Shown piece after piece: positions 1-6,976 of a DNA stretch of 64,000 nt. The notes beneath the pieces are model-generated. The model was given only the letters and a program-made list of their open reading frames with translations, did no database searches and was not told the DNA's origin. Source of the DNA: JAGCJX01 sp045638645 (GTDB lineage: Bacteria > Bacteroidota > Bacteroidia > Bacteroidales > UBA932); contig JAZUBU010000022.1 of the NCBI GenBank assembly GCA_045638645.1, forward strand, positions 1-64,000, in the 5' to 3' direction. The stretch's first letter is position 1; each line of letters starts with the position of its first letter. Position numbers and translations under genes: made by a program.

Positions 1-1
1 G

Positions 2-343
2 TTAAAGATGGTATACAGTCCTCTTACATTTGAGCAGGCTATTCTTGACCGTAAAGCGTGGGGACATATCTTTGAATCGGGCATTGGAGCATACCTCGTC
101 AGCCAGGCATTTATTCATCGCTTTGAAGTGTTCTATTGGCGAGAGCGTAACGACGAAGTAGATTTTATACTTCAGAAAAAGGGCTCTATTGTGGCTATTG
201 AGGTAAAGAGCAATGCTGAGAAAAACACAAACGGCTTAGAGAAATTCAGACAGATGTTTAACCCTAAGGCCTCGTTTATCGTTGGTGATGGCGGTATAGG
301 AGTGGAGGAATTTTTATCAATGGATATCAACAAGCTATTTTAG
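2..343 (+). CDS. DUF4143-containing ATPase, C-terminal part (cut by window start)
   Basis: The reading frame is open from base 2, so the gene begins outside the window; the ATG at 8 is internal. The visible 113 residues match the C-terminal DUF4143 region that follows an AAA+ domain in a widespread family of bacterial ATPases of unknown role. The supporting motifs are WGHIFESGIGAYL, YWRERNDEVDFIL and AIEVKSN. The last two follow the D-(x)n-ExK arrangement of restriction-endonuclease-like folds (EVDF, then EVK). The ATPase part with its Walker motifs is not visible. Targets of these proteins are not established. Confidence in the domain is good; no function is claimed. Confidence 0.8.
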   Translation, partial: LKMVYSPLTFEQAILDRKAWGHIFESGIGAYLVSQAFIHRFEVFYWRERNDEVDFILQKKGSIVAIEVKSNAEKNTNGLEKFRQMFNPKASFIVGDGGIGVEEFLSMDINKLF

Positions 344-498
344 CGATAGATATTATGGCTAAATGACCTGCTGACTATGGCACTCTTATCCCTTTCCTGG
401 AATCCTTCGCCTGCGCTGCCACCTAAATAAGGGGGTTCAAATGCGCTGATATCACGATGCTCTACGATAGCATCTACGGCCCGCACCGGATCATTTCT
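343..498 (-). pseudogene. IS1182-type transposase remnant (N-terminal fragment)
   Basis: Reading the minus strand from about 498 down to the stop at 340-342 gives a short frame beginning NDPVRAVDAIVEHRDISAFE and ending with SHNIYR. This resembles the N-terminal region of IS1182/IS5-like transposases, whose pattern is DPVRxxDAfVDxLDL, then a Pro/Gly-rich stretch, then a segment ending NIYSSR. An in-frame TAA at 499-501 and the abrupt stop show it is broken, and no catalytic DDE region follows. It abuts the end of the DUF4143 gene. The family assignment is by motif memory only; I see no terminal inverted repeats. Confidence 0.5.
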
Positions 499-574
499 TT
501 ATCGAGGAAATTTACGCGCCTTGTTAAGGCAAGTACTACAGCTCAGTTCTGATGCGTACGAGTCGTATGCATAC
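344..574. other. Gap between the DUF4143 gene and the terminator
   Basis: Apart from the transposase remnant on the minus strand (343-498), I see no gene, RNA or repeat in this stretch. It looks like decayed sequence. Confidence 0.6.
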
Positions 575-607
575 AAAAACAAAAGCGACCGGGGAGTCCC
601 GGTCGCT
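575..607 (-). terminator. Rho-independent terminator of the DUF2723 gene
   Basis: A perfect 10-bp stem (584-593 with 598-607, loop GAGT) is followed on the minus strand by TTTGTTTTT. It lies 27 bases beyond the stop of the DUF2723 gene. Confidence 0.9.
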
Positions 608-633
608 GATTATCGAGAGGATTGAAAGGTACC

Positions 634-3600
634 TTAGCTTGCGCTCCTGGCCGCTTCCGCTTCCTGAATCATTCGTGTCAGGAATTCAATACGGGCTTCG
701 TAGGCCGGAATCCGGTCGTTGTCTCCGTAGTATTCCACGGTGTCCATCAATTGGTAGTAATAGTCCAGGGCTTGTTGCAGATCCGGGAAGGACAGGAAGG
801 CATCCCGTAGGGGTTTTGAGAAGAGCCGGATCGCAATAGCGGTTTCGTCAGCAAACTGGTCCGCAAGGGTGCGGGCCTTTTCTTTTTCGTCGCAGAGGTA
901 GTACAAACTGATGGCCTTCAGAACGGCAAATTCGTTGTACGAAGGGAAGGCGCAGGTATTGAGCGGGTAGTAGTCGGTCCGCATAATCTCTTGCATGCGG
1001 TCCAGAATGGCTACACATTCGTCGGTTTTGCCTTCGTTGAACAAAGCATCTGCCACTTGGGTAAAGAGATTGCGGATCAGTCCATTGAATGTGGACAGGT
1101 TCTGATAGTCGATGTGAATGTCATCCGCACAGAGACTTTCCCAACGGTAGGTGTTCATCAAGCGGTTATACATCTTTTCCGTGTCCATGTAATCGGCTTC
1201 CATGTAGCTGGGTTTGCTCTTGATGGGAACGAATTTGTAGGCAAATCCGTCGTATTCCAGGTATTCCTTGATGCCGATCTCCAGCTCGCCACCCATGGAC
1301 AGGAAGTAGATGGGACGGTCCCAGTCGTAGTGTGCCAGGACATCCAGCAGGATGTATTCGGGTTTGGTCAGCTCGTCCTTGTTGGCAGGAATTTGCAGTA
1401 CGAGACTGTCCAGAATCTTATCCTGGTCTTTTTCGGGAACAATGCCGTATTTGAGCACGTTTTCCTTGTTTACCGGCAGTACCAGTTGGCGCGCCACAAA
1501 GTAAGGGGTTTCGCGTCCGTACTGGTTGATGCGCAGACGGGGATCTTTGTACAGTTCGATGAATTCCTTGAGGCCAATCGGGTGGTTGAAACGTTCGATG
1601 ATCGGCGGGGATTCGTTCGTGCCGTAGAGGTACATGGTGCGGTCAATGGTGATCGGAAGGGGTTCTGAGTCATACATCTTGTATTTCATCTGTTCGATGT
1701 ACCAGTCCGTGCCGAGCAGGGAGGTATTGACAACACGCAGGTCGGTCCGCTGTTCTTCCACTTCCTGCAGGTACCACAACGGGAACGTGTCGTTGTCTCC
1801 GTGGGTAACCAGAATGGCGTTCGGGTCGGTCGAAGCAAAGTAGTTGTAGGCCATATCCCGGGCGGTGTAACGTCCGCTACGGTCGTGGTCATCCCAGTTT
1901 TGGGCGGCCATTTGGACGGGAACCAGGACGGTCAGGGCGGTTACGGTCAGGGCTGCCGTGCTGCGTTGTTTTTCGTCTGCATTGAAGAACCGGAGGACCC
2001 ATGCATAGCAGGCGGTGACGGCCAGACCGATCCAGATGGAGAAGGTGTAGAAGGATCCGGCGTATGCGTAGTCCCGTTCGCGTACCTGGTACGGCGGTTG
2101 GTTGAGGTAGACGACAATGGCCAGTCCGGTCAGCAGGAAGAGCAGGGTAGTTACCCAGGCATTCTGCTTGTCGCGTTTCCAGTGGAATACCAGACCGATG
2201 AGGCCCAGCAACAGGGGCAGCATGTAGTAGTGGTTTTTGGAAGCACTGTTGACAATGTAGTCCGGACCTTCGCTTTGGTCGCCGAGTCGGATTTCGTCAA
2301 TGAAACCGATACCACTTTCCCAATTGCCGCGAATCGGGTCACCGGGGACTTGTCCGTGCAGGTCGTTCTGACGGCCTGCAAAGTTCCACATGAAGTAGCG
2401 GGTGTACATCCAGTTGACCTGGTAGTTCAGGAAATAGTGCAGGTTCTCTCCCATGGAGGGCATGCGTTCCTGACCACCGTAGGGAATCTTCCCTTTGCCG
2501 GTCATGTAGGATTTGTAGAACTTGACATGGTGGGGATCCCGGCTCCACATCCGCGGGAACAGCATCTTGGAGTCAGACGAGAAATGGTATTGGTAGCTTC
2601 CGGGTGTTTGGATGTATTTGTCTCCGACGGGGGTATAGTAGGGAGGTGTCTCAACATCATCCGGTACGGAAGCAAAGGTTTCTCCGTAGATGAGGGGGTT
2701 GCTGCCGTATTGTTCCCGGCTCAAGTAACGGACCAGGGTGAACGGATTGTCGGGTTGGTATTCGTTGGTCGGGGTGTTGGCCGAAGAACGGATCACGATG
2801 ATGCAGAACGGTAGGTAGCCGATGAAGATCATCAAAAAGGCCAGCAAACCGGTGTTTGCCCATACCTTTTCCTTGCGTCGGGTGTAGAAGAGTCCGGCAA
2901 CCGTCAGCAGCAGGATGAGGGCCAGAAATACGATGGCACCGGAGTTGAACCCCATGCCGAGGGTGTTCACAAAGAACAGGTCCACTTGTGCTGCCATTTT
3001 GGGCAGGTAAGGAATGATGCCGTAGAGAATGAGGGCCAGCAGGACAGCGGAACCTCCCAGGGCCAGCAGGGCATTCCGGGTATTTTGATTCTTCACTTTG
3101 CGGTAGTACCAAAGGAAGGTCAGGGCCGGGATGGTCAGCAAGTTGAGCAAATGGACGCCGATGGACAATCCCATCAGGAAGAAAATCAAGATAATCCACC
3201 GGTTTGCGTACGGTTCATCTGCTTCTTCTTCCCATTTCAGCATGGCCCAGAACACAACGGCAGTGAAGAGGGAGGACATCCCATACACCTCGCCTTCGAC
3301 GGCAGAGAACCAGAAGGTGTCGGACCAGCAGTAGGCCAGTGCACCCACAATACCGGAACCGATGATGGCCCAGGCATGGCCTTGGCCGATTGCTCCGAGG
3401 GTGGAGGTGTTTTTCTCAAAGATGCGGCGTGCCAGGTGAACAATGGTCAGGTAGAGGAAAAGGATGGTGAAAGCAGAACACATCGCGCTCATCGTGTTGA
3501 TGGCGACAGCCGCGTGTTCGGCATCGGTGAACATCGTGAAGAAACGTCCGAACAATTGGAAGACCGGGTTGCCCGGCGGGTGTCCGATCTCAAGTTTGTA

Positions 3601-3735
3601 GGACGAGGCGATGAATTCCCCACAGTCCCAAAAACTGGTGGTCGGTTCCAAGGTTGTCAGGTAAGTAACGGATGCCACCAACAGGACAAAAGTGGCCGCT
3701 ATGCGGCTGATCAGATTGAATTTTCGAGTATCCAT
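634..3735 (-). CDS. DUF2723 GT-C family membrane protein (TMEM260-like)
   Basis: This is a polytopic inner-membrane protein of 1033 residues. About ten hydrophobic helices fill the first 600 or so residues, followed by a soluble region and a helical, TPR-like tail. Near the N-terminus it carries DCGEF (Asp37, Glu40) and then GHPPGNPVF (His52). This matches the DxGE...HPPGxPxF signature of the DUF2723 family, which includes human TMEM260, a protein O-mannosyltransferase. A lipid-linked sugar transferase acting on the periplasmic side is therefore the best inference; substrate and acceptor are unknown. I chose the ATG at 3735 over an in-frame start at 3777 because a TAnnTTTG box at 3744-3751 leaves only 8 bases before it. 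The gene stands alone, with its own terminator at 575-607. Confidence 0.88.
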   Translation of the reverse strand: MDTRKFNLISRIAATFVLLVASVTYLTTLEPTTSFWDCGEFIASSYKLEIGHPPGNPVFQLFGRFFTMFTDAEHAAVAINTMSAMCSAFTILFLYLTIVHLARRIFEKNTSTLGAIGQGHAWAIIGSGIVGALAYCWSDTFWFSAVEGEVYGMSSLFTAVVFWAMLKWEEEADEPYANRWIILIFFLMGLSIGVHLLNLLTIPALTFLWYYRKVKNQNTRNALLALGGSAVLLALILYGIIPYLPKMAAQVDLFFVNTLGMGFNSGAIVFLALILLLTVAGLFYTRRKEKVWANTGLLAFLMIFIGYLPFCIIVIRSSANTPTNEYQPDNPFTLVRYLSREQYGSNPLIYGETFASVPDDVETPPYYTPVGDKYIQTPGSYQYHFSSDSKMLFPRMWSRDPHHVKFYKSYMTGKGKIPYGGQERMPSMGENLHYFLNYQVNWMYTRYFMWNFAGRQNDLHGQVPGDPIRGNWESGIGFIDEIRLGDQSEGPDYIVNSASKNHYYMLPLLLGLIGLVFHWKRDKQNAWVTTLLFLLTGLAIVVYLNQPPYQVRERDYAYAGSFYTFSIWIGLAVTACYAWVLRFFNADEKQRSTAALTVTALTVLVPVQMAAQNWDDHDRSGRYTARDMAYNYFASTDPNAILVTHGDNDTFPLWYLQEVEEQRTDLRVVNTSLLGTDWYIEQMKYKMYDSEPLPITIDRTMYLYGTNESPPIIERFNHPIGLKEFIELYKDPRLRINQYGRETPYFVARQLVLPVNKENVLKYGIVPEKDQDKILDSLVLQIPANKDELTKPEYILLDVLAHYDWDRPIYFLSMGGELEIGIKEYLEYDGFAYKFVPIKSKPSYMEADYMDTEKMYNRLMNTYRWESLCADDIHIDYQNLSTFNGLIRNLFTQVADALFNEGKTDECVAILDRMQEIMRTDYYPLNTCAFPSYNEFAVLKAISLYYLCDEKEKARTLADQFADETAIAIRLFSKPLRDAFLSFPDLQQALDYYYQLMDTVEYYGDNDRIPAYEARIEFLTRMIQEAEAARSAS

Positions 3736-3743
3736 ATAAGGAA

Positions 3744-3751
3744 CAAAAGTA
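3744..3751 (-). promoter_or_regulatory. -7 box TACTTTTG upstream of the DUF2723 gene
   Basis: It matches the Bacteroidota -7 consensus TAnnTTTG on the minus strand, 8 bases before the ATG at 3735. I see no clear -33 TTG at the usual spacing. Confidence 0.6.
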
Positions 3752-3797
3752 GTGAAAAACAAGTCAAGTGCAGACACAAACTTTCAAGATTAATGCC

Positions 3798-3805
3798 TAT
3801 TTTTG
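3798..3805 (+). promoter_or_regulatory. -7 box TATTTTTG upstream of the SUI1 gene
   Basis: TATTTTTG matches TAnnTTTG, 15 bases before the ATG at 3821. It is divergent from the box at 3744-3751 and probably drives the whole operon to yidD. Confidence 0.6.
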
Positions 3806-3820
3806 CAAAAACATTCAAAT

Positions 3821-4171
3821 ATGGCAAAACAACAGGAGGATTGGAAAGACCGTTTGGGAGTCGTGTTCTCGACCAATCCGGATTTCCAATACGAACAACC
3901 GGAAGAAGAGGTGGTACAGACACTGCCTCCGTCCCAGCAAAAACTGGTGGTAGGCATTGATCGCCGCCATCGGGCTGGAAAGCAAGTCACCTTGGTCAAA
4001 GGCTTTGTCGGGACCGAGGAGGATCTGAATGCCTTGGGACGGGAGTTGAAGAACAAGTGTGGTGTGGGAGGAAGTAGCAAGGATGGTGAAATTCTGATCC
4101 AAGGAGATTTCCGGGAACGTTTGATGAATCTGCTGCGTGAAAAAGGATACCGTGTTGTACGAGGCAACTGA
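3821..4171 (+). CDS. SUI1/eIF1-like translation factor
   Basis: The gene encodes 116 residues of the bacterial SUI1 (YciH-like) family, structural relatives of eukaryotic eIF1 that contact the small ribosomal subunit and influence start-site fidelity. The C-terminal half holds the diagnostic segment: KQVTLVKGF, then LKNKCGVGGSSKDGEI and IQGDFRERL. The N-terminal 50 residues are polar and probably flexible. The ATG at 3821 (MAKQQED) is preferred to one 18 bases upstream because it matches the family start and the promoter position. The next gene begins inside its 3' end (35-base overlap), suggesting coupled translation. The bacterial family's role is less settled than eIF1's. Confidence 0.9.
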   Translation: MAKQQEDWKDRLGVVFSTNPDFQYEQPEEEVVQTLPPSQQKLVVGIDRRHRAGKQVTLVKGFVGTEEDLNALGRELKNKCGVGGSSKDGEILIQGDFRERLMNLLREKGYRVVRGN

Positions 4172-4856
4172 GCCGATCGGGGATTTGGCCGAAGCCTGGG
4201 GCGGCACTTTGTGTACTCCTGATCTTTCGGGTATCGTGCTGGGGTGGGATTATTCCATGCGGGAATTTGTGGGATTCAGTTTGTTGTTTCTCTTTTTTCT
4301 CCTGCTTGTTTTCCGGAAATCCTTGCCGGAGTTTTTTCGGGTCTTTTTTACCTCCATGCTGTACCGGGCCGATTTGCAGAAAGTGGAGCAAAGAGCCCTC
4401 TTTCGTGTCTTTCGCAGCATCGTTGTGGTTTTGCTTTCGATGCTGATGTTGGGCAGTTTGTTCAATCTGAGGGTGTTGCCCTATGATCCCGAGCAGGGTT
4501 CCTATTTGCGCCAGCTGGGGTTGGTGGTGATTTTTACCGTTACCTATCTGCTGTTTCGGCGTATCCTGCTTTGGGTGATCGGAAGGATGACCCATCAAGA
4601 ACGCCTTCTGTCGGATGCTACGGCCTTGTTTTATCCTTATTTTTGCCTGTTGGTGGTCTGGTTGGTGATGGCAGCCTCGTGGGGAACGGTTTTGCCTTGG
4701 GTAGCCGGTGTGTCCCTTTTTATCTATCTGGTCTATCTCGGATCGTTGGGCAAAGCATTTATTTTAAGCAAAGTCTCTTTTTTCTTTACATTTTTGTATC
4801 TTTGCACCCTTGAAATTTTGGTACCGGTCTTGTGGATCGGAATATGTATAAAGTAA
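4137..4856 (+). CDS. DUF4271 integral membrane protein
   Basis: This is a 239-residue membrane protein with about six hydrophobic helices and the conserved C-terminal block FLYLCTLEIL typical of the DUF4271 family, which is found in Bacteroidota next to hemD. Function is unknown. The start is a GTG overlapping the SUI1 gene by 35 bases; an ATG at 4257 would remove a 40-residue soluble N-terminus, and the position of family N-termini favours the longer form. hemD follows after 13 bases. A role linked to porphyrin synthesis or membrane insertion can be guessed only from neighbours. Confidence 0.85.
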   Translation: MKKDTVLYEATEPIGDLAEAWGGTLCTPDLSGIVLGWDYSMREFVGFSLLFLFFLLLVFRKSLPEFFRVFFTSMLYRADLQKVEQRALFRVFRSIVVVLLSMLMLGSLFNLRVLPYDPEQGSYLRQLGLVVIFTVTYLLFRRILLWVIGRMTHQERLLSDATALFYPYFCLLVVWLVMAASWGTVLPWVAGVSLFIYLVYLGSLGKAFILSKVSFFFTFLYLCTLEILVPVLWIGICIK

Positions 4857-4869
4857 GTAAGAGTAAGAT

Positions 4870-5610
4870 ATGAGCATCAAAAATATCCTGATTTCGCAAC
4901 CTAAACCTGCTAACGGATCGCCTTACAACGATATTATCGCCCGGCACGATGTCTCTGTAGATTTTGTACCCTTTTTCACCGTACAACAAATCACTGCGCG
5001 TGAATTCCGCGCACAGCGAATCGCAATTTTGGATTATACAGCGGTTGTCTTTACCGCAAAATCTGCCATAGATGCCTTCTTCAAGATTTGTGAAGAGACC
5101 CGCATCATGGTTCCGGAAACCATGAAATACTTTTGCTCCACCGAGGCCATCGCCCTCTACCTGCAAAAGCACATTGTTTACCGCAAGAGAAAGATCTTTT
5201 TCGGAAACGGAACCTTGGACTCCATCATCACCAGCATCGGAACCAAGCACAAGGCAGAGAACTTCCTGATTGCGACGACAGACAATGCCAAGCCCGATTT
5301 GTTCAAACTTTTCACCAAGGCCAAACTGAAATACCAGCAAGCTGTGTTTACCAAAACCGTGAGCAGTGACTTGTCGGAGTTGGATTTGAACAACTACCAG
5401 ATGGTTGTTTTCTACAGTCCTTTGGATGTGAAGTCCTTGCAGGAGAATTTCCCGAATTTTGAGCAGGCGGATCTCAAGTTTGCAACCTTTGGTCCGACTA
5501 CGGCCAAGGCTGTGACCGATGCCGGCCTCAAGATTGAAATTCTTGCTCCGACACCGGAATGTCCTTCCATTGCGGAAGCCTTGTCCCAATACCTGGAAAA
5601 GAACAAATAG
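4870..5610 (+). CDS. hemD: Uroporphyrinogen-III synthase
   Basis: HemD closes and inverts ring D of hydroxymethylbilane to give uroporphyrinogen III, the branch point to haem, sirohaem and cobalamin. The protein has 246 residues, close to the family size, and shows the two alternating alpha/beta halves of the fold. The segments GNGTLDSI, FYSPLDVKSL and FGPTTAKAVTDAG match the loosely conserved parts of the family; the last is the recognisable T-x-x-A-x-x-x-G motif near the C-terminus. Sequence conservation in HemD is low, so the assignment leans partly on the DUF4271-hemD-rnpA-yidD context of Bacteroidota. The ATG follows DUF4271 by 13 bases. Confidence 0.85.
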   Translation: MSIKNILISQPKPANGSPYNDIIARHDVSVDFVPFFTVQQITAREFRAQRIAILDYTAVVFTAKSAIDAFFKICEETRIMVPETMKYFCSTEAIALYLQKHIVYRKRKIFFGNGTLDSIITSIGTKHKAENFLIATTDNAKPDLFKLFTKAKLKYQQAVFTKTVSSDLSELDLNNYQMVVFYSPLDVKSLQENFPNFEQADLKFATFGPTTAKAVTDAGLKIEILAPTPECPSIAEALSQYLEKNK

Positions 5611-6396
5611 ATGATCCGATACAGACAACCGATCCGTTGGATGATGCCCCTCTTGGTGTTGGGCTTGTTTTCGGTTGTGTCTTGTCTCCAGGACGATCCT
5701 TCTTTCTTCCGTCGGAACATGCCGGGAACCTGGTGTTCGCCGGATGGGGTGTACTACACATTCCAAACGGGTAGCACGGCCTATGCGGAGGGTGTCGGTG
5801 CAGCAGACGATGGTGGACAGACCTGGTTGGAGGGCCGTCTGACCTATCAGGTCAACTGCTGTTCGATGCAGTACTCCGGTACTTGGTCCGGAATCGAGCC
5901 CTATCCTGCCGGAACCCATCTGTATCGGGAAGTTGAGCTCATCGAAATGAATGATTCCCTGTTGGTTTTCCGCAACCGTGTACTTCAGGCCAACGGCCAG
6001 CAGGTGAGCACCAGTGAACAGGAGACCTGGACCCGTTCTGTGGCAGATCTTCTGAAAGATTCCCTGACCGGCGTCTGGCAGTCCGTCTCCAAGGACGGTG
6101 TAACCAGCGACCGATACCGTTTTGAGTTTCTGAAGGGTTCGGAGTATCGCTACTATGAGTACGTGTCGGGAGCGGATACGACCGGATGGATCCTGATGGA
6201 AGACAATGCCGGTACATGGGTCAATTACGACCGGAATCTGATCCTGACGATGTTTGACAACGAGGCTTGGGGTACGCAGGCTTGTTCGTCCGTGTTGCGT
6301 GTTCAGGTTCCCGTAATCAGTCCGATTTCCGGACAGATGGAGTGGACCACCGACACGGGGAATTGGTTGTTCAAACGATTGACGGAGGAAGAATAA
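5611..6396 (+). CDS. Lipoprotein with two lipocalin-like repeats
   Basis: I do not recognise a named family. A signal peptide of 24 residues ends in VVS and Cys25, a lipobox, so this is an exported lipoprotein of 261 residues. The mature part looks like two related halves. Each begins GxW followed by a D/G-rich turn and a Y-x-F strand (GTWCSPDGVYYTF; GVWQSVSKDG then DRYRFEF), the pattern of small lipocalin-like beta-barrels common in Bacteroidota lipoproteins. The ATG directly abuts the hemD stop and the last base is shared with the rnpA start (TAATG), so it is firmly inside the operon. Ligand and role are unknown. Confidence 0.75.
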   Translation: MIRYRQPIRWMMPLLVLGLFSVVSCLQDDPSFFRRNMPGTWCSPDGVYYTFQTGSTAYAEGVGAADDGGQTWLEGRLTYQVNCCSMQYSGTWSGIEPYPAGTHLYREVELIEMNDSLLVFRNRVLQANGQQVSTSEQETWTRSVADLLKDSLTGVWQSVSKDGVTSDRYRFEFLKGSEYRYYEYVSGADTTGWILMEDNAGTWVNYDRNLILTMFDNEAWGTQACSSVLRVQVPVISPISGQMEWTTDTGNWLFKRLTEEE

Positions 6397-6746
6397 TGGC
6401 AGCAGACTTTCCTAAAAGCCGGCGGGTTTGCTCCCCCTTGGAAGTGGGTCGTATCTTCAACCAGGGAAAATCAATCCAAGTGCCTTATTTGCGTGTAATT
6501 TATCTGGAAAAACCGGAGCAGGCCGAACACCGGGTGGTGGTTTCGGTTCCCAAACGTCTTTTCAAACGTGCGGTGAAACGCAATTTGCTCAAGCGCCGCA
6601 TCCGCGAAGCCTTCCGTCTGCAGCAGCAACCTTTGAACGAAGGTGCTGTGGCCAAAGACATCCTGTGGGTGTATACCTCCAAAGAAATTGTCAGTTATGA
6701 ATGCATCCGCCAATCCGTACAGGCAGCCCTGGAGCAGCTTTCGTAG
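6396..6746 (+). CDS. rnpA: Ribonuclease P protein component
   Basis: RnpA binds the catalytic RNase P RNA and helps it trim the 5' leader from tRNA precursors. The 116-residue protein contains the family RNR signature around residues 58-73 (KRAVKRNLLKRRIREAFR). The N-terminal beta strands include FNQGKS and VVVSVPKR. The start is the ATG overlapping the preceding lipoprotein stop by one base; a longer frame upstream lies wholly inside that gene and is not used. yidD overlaps the 3' end, the usual rnpA-yidD pairing. rpmH and yidC, which often flank this pair in other phyla, are absent here. Confidence 0.95.
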   Translation: MAADFPKSRRVCSPLEVGRIFNQGKSIQVPYLRVIYLEKPEQAEHRVVVSVPKRLFKRAVKRNLLKRRIREAFRLQQQPLNEGAVAKDILWVYTSKEIVSYECIRQSVQAALEQLS

Positions 6747-6972
6747 GATCTTGCGCAAGATAGCTCTCTTTCCCTTGCTGGTGCTGGTACACTTCTACCG
6801 GTACTGCATTTCTCCCCTGAAACCGCCGACCTGTCGTTTTACTCCGACGTGTTCTACCTATGCTTTGCAGGCATTGCGCAAGCACGGACCGATCAAGGGG
6901 TTGTACCTGACGGTACGCAGAATACTACGCTGCCACCCATGGGGCGGCAGCGGTTATGATCCGGTTCCATAA
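6697..6972 (+). CDS. yidD: Membrane protein insertion efficiency factor YidD
   Basis: YidD is a small membrane-associated protein that assists YidC-dependent insertion of inner-membrane proteins. The frame shows the full signature: an amphipathic N-terminal helix, YRYCISPLKPPTCRFTPTCS with its paired cysteines, and the C-terminal RCHPWGGSGYDPVP. The start at 6697 gives 91 residues and overlaps rnpA by 50 bases; an ATG at 6643 would add 18 residues with no family match. It is the last gene of the operon, and its stop lies only 4 bases from the 3' end of the convergent acyltransferase gene. Confidence 0.95.
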   Translation: MNASANPYRQPWSSFRRILRKIALFPLLVLVHFYRYCISPLKPPTCRFTPTCSTYALQALRKHGPIKGLYLTVRRILRCHPWGGSGYDPVP

Positions 6973-6976
6973 CCTC

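Noticed and set aside
1..343. Toxin-antitoxin or defence role for the DUF4143 ATPase
   Set aside because: Only the C-terminal domain is visible, and no partner gene or defence gene lies in the window.
3735..3777. Longer start for the DUF2723 protein (adds 14 residues)
   Set aside because: The extension crosses the TAnnTTTG promoter box and does not resemble family N-termini.
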